From: Salipiger mucosus DSM 16094
GTDB taxonomy: Bacteria; Pseudomonadota; Alphaproteobacteria; Rhodobacterales; Rhodobacteraceae
DNA length: 64,000 nucleotides
Assembly (NCBI RefSeq): GCF_000442255.1
Contig: NZ_KE557285.1
Span: 6,306 to 70,305, forward strand
Direction of reading: 5' to 3'
Notes under the pieces: generated by a model
Told to the model about the DNA's origin: nothing
Database searches by the model: none
Seen by the model: only the letters and a program-made list of their open reading frames with translations
Shown here: positions 59,816 to 64,000 of the stretch, piece after piece
How positions within the stretch are numbered: position 1 is the first letter of the stretch
Layout of the letters: each line of letters starts with the position of its first letter
Program-made: the position numbers and the translations under genes

Positions 59816-60958
59816 ATGCCCCTCGATCGCCAGCCGCTCAACTCGCTCGGCCTGCCCAAGCCGCCGTCCCAGACGCGCGTCGTCGTCGCCATGTCCGGTG
59901 GCGTCGACAGTTCTGTTGTAGCCGCGATGCTGGCCGAGGAGGGATACGACGTCGTCGGCGTGACGCTGCAGCTTTACGACCACGGCGCGGCGCTCGCCAA
60001 GAAGGGCGCCTGCTGCGCCGGGATCGACATCCACGACGCGCGCCGCGTGGCCGAGCAGATGGGCTTCCCGCACTACGTGCTGGACTACGAGAACATCTTC
60101 CGCGACGCGGTGATCGACGAGTTCGCCGACAGCTACCTCGGCGGCGCGACGCCGGTGCCCTGCATCCGCTGCAACGAGCGCGTCAAGTTCAAGGACCTGC
60201 TCGAGACCGCGCGCGATCTCGACGCCGACTGCATGGCGACCGGCCACTACATCCAGCGCAAGGCGGGCGCCGGCGGGGCCGAGCTGCACTCGGCCGCCGA
60301 CGCCAACCGCGATCAGAGCTATTTCCTGTTCTCGACCACGCCGGAGCAGCTCGACTACCTGCGCTTCCCGCTGGGCCACCTCGAGAGCAAGGCCGCCACG
60401 CGCGAGCTGGCGTCGAGATACGGGCTCACCGTGGCCGACAAGCCCGACAGCCAGGACATCTGCTTCGTGCCGGACGGCAACTACGCCAGCGTCATCGAGA
60501 AGCTGCGCCCCGGCGCGGCCGAGCCGGGCGAGATCGTCCATGCCGACGGACGCGTGCTGGGCGAGCATCGGGGCGTGATCCACTACACCATCGGCCAGCG
60601 CCGCGGTCTCGGCATCGGCGGGCTCTCCGAGCCGCTCTACGTCGTGAAGCTCGACGTCGACAACAAGCGCGTGGTCGTGGGTCCGAAAGAGATGCTGGCG
60701 ACACGCAAGGTGCCGGTGCGCGAGATCAACTGGCTGGGCGACGAGCCCTTCACCAGCCGCGAGGAATGGCACCTCTCGGTCAAGGTCCGCTCGACCCGCC
60801 CCCCGCGCGAGGCCATCGTGCGCCCGATCTCCGAGACCGAGGCCGAGGTCGAACTGCTGACCCCCGAAGAGGGCGTGAGCCCCGGGCAGGCCTGCGTCTT
60901 CTACGAGACCGAGGGCAGCCGCATCTTCGGCGGCGGCTGGATCTGGCGCGGCTACTGA
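59816..60958 (+). CDS. mnmA: tRNA 2-thiouridine(34) synthase MnmA
   Basis: 380 residues. The ATP-pyrophosphatase loop is MSGGVDSS (26-33). The catalytic pair is C119 (PCIRCN, with C116) and C216 (DSQDICF). GHYIQRK and [14 protein letters not shown] are typical. It thiolates U34 of tRNA-Lys, Glu and Gln using persulfide sulfur. It is divergent from sciP, with a good promoter and ribosome-binding site. Confidence 0.97.
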   Translation: MPLDRQPLNSLGLPKPPSQTRVVVAMSGGVDSSVVAAMLAEEGYDVVGVTLQLYDHGAALAKKGACCAGIDIHDARRVAEQMGFPHYVLDYENIFRDAVIDEFADSYLGGATPVPCIRCNERVKFKDLLETARDLDADCMATGHYIQRKAGAGGAELHSAADANRDQSYFLFSTTPEQLDYLRFPLGHLESKAATRELASRYGLTVADKPDSQDICFVPDGNYASVIEKLRPGAAEPGEIVHADGRVLGEHRGVIHYTIGQRRGLGIGGLSEPLYVVKLDVDNKRVVVGPKEMLATRKVPVREINWLGDEPFTSREEWHLSVKVRSTRPPREAIVRPISETEAEVELLTPEEGVSPGQACVFYETEGSRIFGGGWIWRGY

Positions 60959-60962
60959 GCCC

Positions 60963-61388
60963 TCAGCCCTTCGCCGGCGGGATCGCGTAGGTCAGCGAGG
61001 CATGGGCGACCGGCTCGTCGGTGCCCTCCGAGAACAGCAGCACGTCGGTCACGCTCAGGCTGCGCCCCAGCTTGAGCATCCGCGCCTCGGCCAGAACGTC
61101 GCGCCCGGCGACCGGCTTGCGCATGAAGTCGATCGAGCAATGCGTCGTCACGGTCAGCGCCTGCCGCCCGATCCGCGCCATGGTCGCCACGTAGGCCGCC
61201 ACGTCGGCGAGCGAGAACATCGCCGGCCCCGACACGGTGCCGCCCGGCCGAAGGTGGCGCTCGTCCTCGTGCAGACGCATCACCAGCAGCTCCTCGTCCA
61301 TGCGGTCGATGCCGAACATGCCCTCGACCTGCGGAAAGACCTCGGCCAGGAAAGCCTCCATCTCGGGAACCGTGAACCGTAACGCCAT
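60963..61388 (-). CDS. PaaI-type hotdog-fold thioesterase
   Basis: 141 residues: RPGGTVSGPAMFSLADVAAY is the hotdog helix with the active-site region, followed by SIDFMRKPVAGRDVLAEARM and LKLGRSLSVTDVLLFSEG. It probably hydrolyses acyl-CoA thioesters. It is divergent from a crotonase gene, 57 bp between starts, and the two could act on related CoA esters. Confidence 0.88.
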   Translation of the reverse strand: MALRFTVPEMEAFLAEVFPQVEGMFGIDRMDEELLVMRLHEDERHLRPGGTVSGPAMFSLADVAAYVATMARIGRQALTVTTHCSIDFMRKPVAGRDVLAEARMLKLGRSLSVTDVLLFSEGTDEPVAHASLTYAIPPAKG

Positions 61389-61445
61389 GCTTTTCCTCCT
61401 GCTGCGACCGGCCTAGGCTGGGCCAAACCGCGTGGGGAGGACAAG

Positions 61446-62240
61446 ATGGATTTGCTGAAACGTCACGACAGCGGCGGCGTCGCGCACCTTGAAATGAACG
61501 CGCCCGAGCGGCTCAACGCCCTCTCGGACGAGATGCTGGCGGCGCTGCAGGCGCAGATCGACGCGCTTATGGAGGATCGCGAGACGCGCGTCGTGGTGAT
61601 CTCGGGCGCGGGTAAGGCCTTCTGCGCGGGGCACGATCTCAAGCAGATGCAGCAGGGCCGCCAGTCCGAGGACGCGGGCCGCGCCTATTTCGCCGATCTC
61701 TTCGAGCGCTGCTCGCGCGTCATGACCGGGCTACGCAACCTGCCGCAGCCGGTCATCGCGCAGGCCCACGGAATCGCCACGGCGGCGGGCTGCCAGCTTG
61801 TGGCCTCCTGCGACATGGCGGTCGCCGCGCGCGGCACCCGCTTCGGGGTGAACGGGGTGAACATCGGGCTCTTCTGCTCGACGCCCATGGTGGCGCTGTC
61901 GCGCAACGTGCCGCGCAAGCAGGCCTTCGAGATGCTGACCACCGGACGCTTCCTCGACGCCGAGGAGGCGCGCTCCGTGGGGCTGGTCAACCGCGTGGTG
62001 CCGCAGGATTCGCTCGCCGACGAGACCGCCGAGCTGGCCGCAACGGTCGCGGGCAAACTCTCGGCGGCGGTGCGGATCGGCAAGCGCGCCTTCTACGAGC
62101 AGGCCGAGATGGGGCTCGACGCGGCCTATGCCCACACCGGCGCGGTCATGGTCGAGAACATGCTCATGCGCGACACCGAGGAAGGCATCAGCGCCTTTCT
62201 CGAAAAGCGCAAACCCGACTGGAGCGACGGCTCCGTGTGA
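61446..62240 (+). CDS. Crotonase/enoyl-CoA-hydratase-family protein lacking both catalytic Glu
   Basis: 264 residues. The crotonase fold is clear: GAGKAFCAGHDLKQMQ (first oxyanion-hole loop) and HGIATAAGCQLVASCDMAVA (second). In hydratases the two catalytic glutamates lie in the CELA and PEILLG segments; here these read CQLVAS and NGVNIG, so both are absent. That pattern is like the ECHDC3 group. Hydratase activity is therefore doubtful. GGGGAGGACAAG precedes the start. Confidence 0.85.
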   Translation: MDLLKRHDSGGVAHLEMNAPERLNALSDEMLAALQAQIDALMEDRETRVVVISGAGKAFCAGHDLKQMQQGRQSEDAGRAYFADLFERCSRVMTGLRNLPQPVIAQAHGIATAAGCQLVASCDMAVAARGTRFGVNGVNIGLFCSTPMVALSRNVPRKQAFEMLTTGRFLDAEEARSVGLVNRVVPQDSLADETAELAATVAGKLSAAVRIGKRAFYEQAEMGLDAAYAHTGAVMVENMLMRDTEEGISAFLEKRKPDWSDGSV

Positions 62241-62311
62241 CCAGGTCACAGACGCCGGCGCCGCGCCGGCGGATGATGCGGGCATCACGTCCACGCATCA
62301 CGGAGACATCC

Positions 62312-62509
62312 ATGTTCCAGAACAACGTCGGCAAACTCGACAGGATCCTGCGCATCCTCGTCGGCGCCCTGCTGGTCCTCGCCTTCTTCATGGTCGAGGG
62401 CCAGTGGAGCTGGCTCTACCTCATCGGCATCGTGCCGCTGGTGACCGGCCTGCTGGGCAGTTGCCCGCTCTACGCGATGCTCGGCGTGTCCACCTGCCCG
62501 CGGCAGTGA
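62312..62509 (+). CDS. DUF2892 (YgaP-type) small membrane protein
   Basis: 65 residues: MFQNNVGKLDRILRILVGAL, two helices, and a C-terminal GSCPLYAMLGVSTC. This is the short inner-membrane DUF2892 family, often linked to rhodanese or sulfur genes. Its role is unknown. CGGAGACATCC precedes the ATG. Confidence 0.85.
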   Translation: MFQNNVGKLDRILRILVGALLVLAFFMVEGQWSWLYLIGIVPLVTGLLGSCPLYAMLGVSTCPRQ

Positions 62510-62609
62510 CACCGGCGGGGCTCCGCCCATCACGCGCCGCCGCGGCAACGCGGCGGTGCGCTCGCGCGTTTTCCCTGCAATGGTCATGTTCCACCCAAGG
62601 AGACGCTCC

Positions 62610-62975
62610 ATGCGGACACATCTCACCATTGCCGCCCTGGCGGCGGCGCTGATCCTTCCCCTGGCCATGAACACCCCGGCCCAGGCCGCCCCCAAGGGCT
62701 GCCCGCCCGGCCTGGCCAAGAAGCACAACGGCTGCACCCCGCCCGGCCTCTCCGGCCAGCGCCGCGGTGACGACGACCGGCACTACCGCGACGGCGACCG
62801 CTACCGAATCGGCGACCGGATCCGCGACGGCTACGTCGTGATCCGCGATCCGAGCCGATACGGCCTTGCCTCGCGCGGCACCTACTACCGCTCCGGCGAC
62901 TACGTCTACCGCGTCGACCGCGAAACCCGCGAGGTCCTCGACTTCATCGGCGCCTTCGCGCGGCTGGTGGACTGA
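62610..62975 (+). CDS. Secreted RcnB-like small protein
   Basis: 121 residues with a signal peptide (cleavage after AQAA, near residue 26). The mature part starts PKGCPPGLAKKHNGCTPPGL, followed by an Asp/Arg/Tyr-rich middle (RRGDDDRHYRDGDRYRIGDR) and a C-terminal GDYVYRVDRETREVLDFIGA. This is the RcnB-like periplasmic form common in proteobacteria. CAAGGAGACG precedes the start. Metal-homeostasis function is only suggested by the family name. Confidence 0.75.
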   Translation: MRTHLTIAALAAALILPLAMNTPAQAAPKGCPPGLAKKHNGCTPPGLSGQRRGDDDRHYRDGDRYRIGDRIRDGYVVIRDPSRYGLASRGTYYRSGDYVYRVDRETREVLDFIGAFARLVD

Positions 62976-62985
62976 GCGTGATTTG

Positions 62986-63009
62986 CCCTCCCCCTGCCAA
63001 GGGGGAGGG
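62986..63009. repeat. CCCTCCCCC hairpin between convergent genes
   Basis: CCCTCCCCC-TGCCAA-GGGGGAGGG is a perfect 9-bp stem with a 6-base loop, 11 nt after the RcnB-like stop and 43 nt from the end of uvrA. It has the form of short dispersed extragenic palindromes of alphaproteobacteria and may also end transcription. Confidence 0.6.
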
Positions 63010-63051
63010 TTGGGAGGGGGGCGGCAGACCGCGAAACGGGCTGCGGAGGCC

Positions 63052-64000
63052 CTACTCCGCCGCGACCTTGCGCTTTTCCAGCATCGGCTTGAGATACCGC
63101 CCGGTGTGCGACCGCGCCTCGCCCGCGATTTCTTCCGGCGTGCCGGTGGCGACGATCTCGCCGCCGCCGTCACCGCCCTCGGGGCCGATGTCGATGATGT
63201 GGTCGGCTGTCTTGATGACATCGAGGTTGTGCTCGATCACCACCACGGTGTTGCCCGCCTCGACCAGTTCGTGCAGCACCTCGAGCAGCTTCTTCACGTC
63301 CTCGAAATGCAGGCCCGTCGTCGGCTCGTCGAGGATGTAGAGCGTCCGCCCCGTCGACCGCTTGGCCAGTTCCTTGGAGAGCTTCACCCGCTGCGCCTCG
63401 CCGCCCGAGAGCGTCGTCGCCTGCTGACCCACCTTGACGTAGCCCAGCCCGACACGCATCAGCGCATCCATCTTCTCGCGGATCAAGGGCACCGCCGAGA
63501 AGAACTCCTGCGCCTCTTCCACGGTCATGTCCAGCACGTCGGCGATGGACTTGCCCTTGAAGCGGATCTCCAGCGTCTCGCGGTTGTAGCGCGCGCCCTT
63601 GCAGGTCTCGCACTCGACGTAGACGTCCGGAAGGAAGTGCATCTCGATCTTGATGACCCCGTCGCCCTGGCAGGCCTCGCAGCGCCCGCCCTTCACGTTG
63701 AACGAGAACCGCCCCGGCTTGTAGCCCCGCGCCTTGGCCTCGGGCAGCCCCGCGAACCAGTCGCGGATCGGCGTGAAGGCCCCGGTGTAGGTCGCCGGGT
63801 TCGACCGCGGCGTGCGCCCGATGGGGCGCTGGTCGATGTCGATGACCTTGTCGAGGTGCTCCAGCCCCTTGATCGTCTCGCAGGGCGCCGGCGTCTGCCG
63901 CGCGCCGTTGAGCGCCATCGAGGCCGACTTGAAGAGCGTCTCGATGGTCAGCGTGGACTTGCCCCCGCCCGAGACGCCGGTGACGCAAAGGAACGTCCCC
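63052..64000 (-). CDS. uvrA: Excinuclease ABC subunit A, C-terminal part (continues beyond window)
   Basis: About 316 C-terminal residues are visible and the frame is open to the edge. They contain the second ATPase Walker A ([16 protein letters not shown]), the zinc module [20 protein letters not shown] with CETC, the ABC signature [13 protein letters not shown] and Walker [17 protein letters not shown]. Damage-recognition subunit of nucleotide excision repair and the partner recruited by Mfd. The promoter, where an SOS box would be expected, lies outside the window. Confidence 0.97.
   Translation of the reverse strand, partial: GTFLCVTGVSGGGKSTLTIETLFKSASMALNGARQTPAPCETIKGLEHLDKVIDIDQRPIGRTPRSNPATYTGAFTPIRDWFAGLPEAKARGYKPGRFSFNVKGGRCEACQGDGVIKIEMHFLPDVYVECETCKGARYNRETLEIRFKGKSIADVLDMTVEEAQEFFSAVPLIREKMDALMRVGLGYVKVGQQATTLSGGEAQRVKLSKELAKRSTGRTLYILDEPTTGLHFEDVKKLLEVLHELVEAGNTVVVIEHNLDVIKTADHIIDIGPEGGDGGGEIVATGTPEEIAGEARSHTGRYLKPMLEKRKVAAE

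Overview
The window is GC-rich alphaproteobacterial chromosome, most likely from the family Rhodobacteraceae (Roseobacter/Rhodobacter group). The evidence is the cell-cycle pair ctrA and sciP, the dusB-ntrB-ntrC-ntrY-ntrX...trkA-trkH-hfq-hflX order, an NtrC that lacks the GAFTGA loop as in Rhodobacter, a fused ispDF, and small family-typical genes such as usg. Nearly all of it is dense, vertically inherited core genome. I see no insertion sequence, prophage, CRISPR array or plasmid-type module. One tRNA (Gly, anticodon CCC) is present.

Layout. 1-9.0 kb: a partial endonuclease/exonuclease/phosphatase gene, mfd and a membrane protein (all minus strand), then hemB, a SYLF lipoprotein, a MscS channel and usg. 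9-18 kb: gyrA, an M48 protease, an AlkC-like DNA glycosylase coupled to a degenerate SDR protein, a Hint-domain protein, a SnoaL-like protein and prfC. 18-23 kb: two YeeE/YedE sulfur-transport proteins, tRNA-Gly, a deacetylase, an AbrB transporter, ccdA and tusA. 23-31 kb: rne with a leader of several hundred bases, a beta-hydroxyacid dehydrogenase, and a penicillin-acylase-like gene overlapping an aminoglycoside-phosphotransferase-like gene. 31-44 kb: the nitrogen/potassium/RNA-chaperone cluster on the minus strand, with two extra genes between ntrX and trkA. 44-54 kb: ispDF-pgpA-cinA, a RatA/COQ10-type protein, hpt, cytochromes c, an LLM flavoprotein, trmFO, gluQ, hisI and an Fe-S scaffold. 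54-64 kb: recG, ligA, ctrA, sciP, mnmA, a thioesterase, a crotonase, two small proteins and the 3' part of uvrA.

The most interesting signal is regulatory. A 39-residue single-pass membrane protein at 53866-53985 (minus), downstream of recG, has a perfect GAAC-N7-GAAC LexA-type box abutting a near-consensus CtrA box. The TTAA half of that box ends 48 nt before its start codon. ctrA and sciP have CtrA-like boxes in the same orientation with TTAA 50 and 48 nt before their starts. This suggests a shared promoter architecture, and that the micro-protein links DNA damage to cell-cycle control, much as SidA does in Caulobacter; this is inference. Other points worth checking are a one-base frameshift near the start of recG, an in-frame 48-bp exact repeat in the first gene, a dispersed intergenic motif (TTCTTCTTGTTCCAAATACG), twin GTACG-rich hairpin repeats upstream of the MscS gene, and the absence of GAFTGA in both NtrC and NtrX.

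DNA repair and topology genes are frequent (mfd, uvrA, recG, ligA, gyrA, alkC-like). Sulfur handling recurs too (two YeeE proteins, TusA, MnmA, an Fe-S scaffold). Coordinates of starts were chosen from ribosome-binding sites, overlaps with neighbours and family start positions. No database search was possible, so family names rest on recognised motifs and memory of the families.
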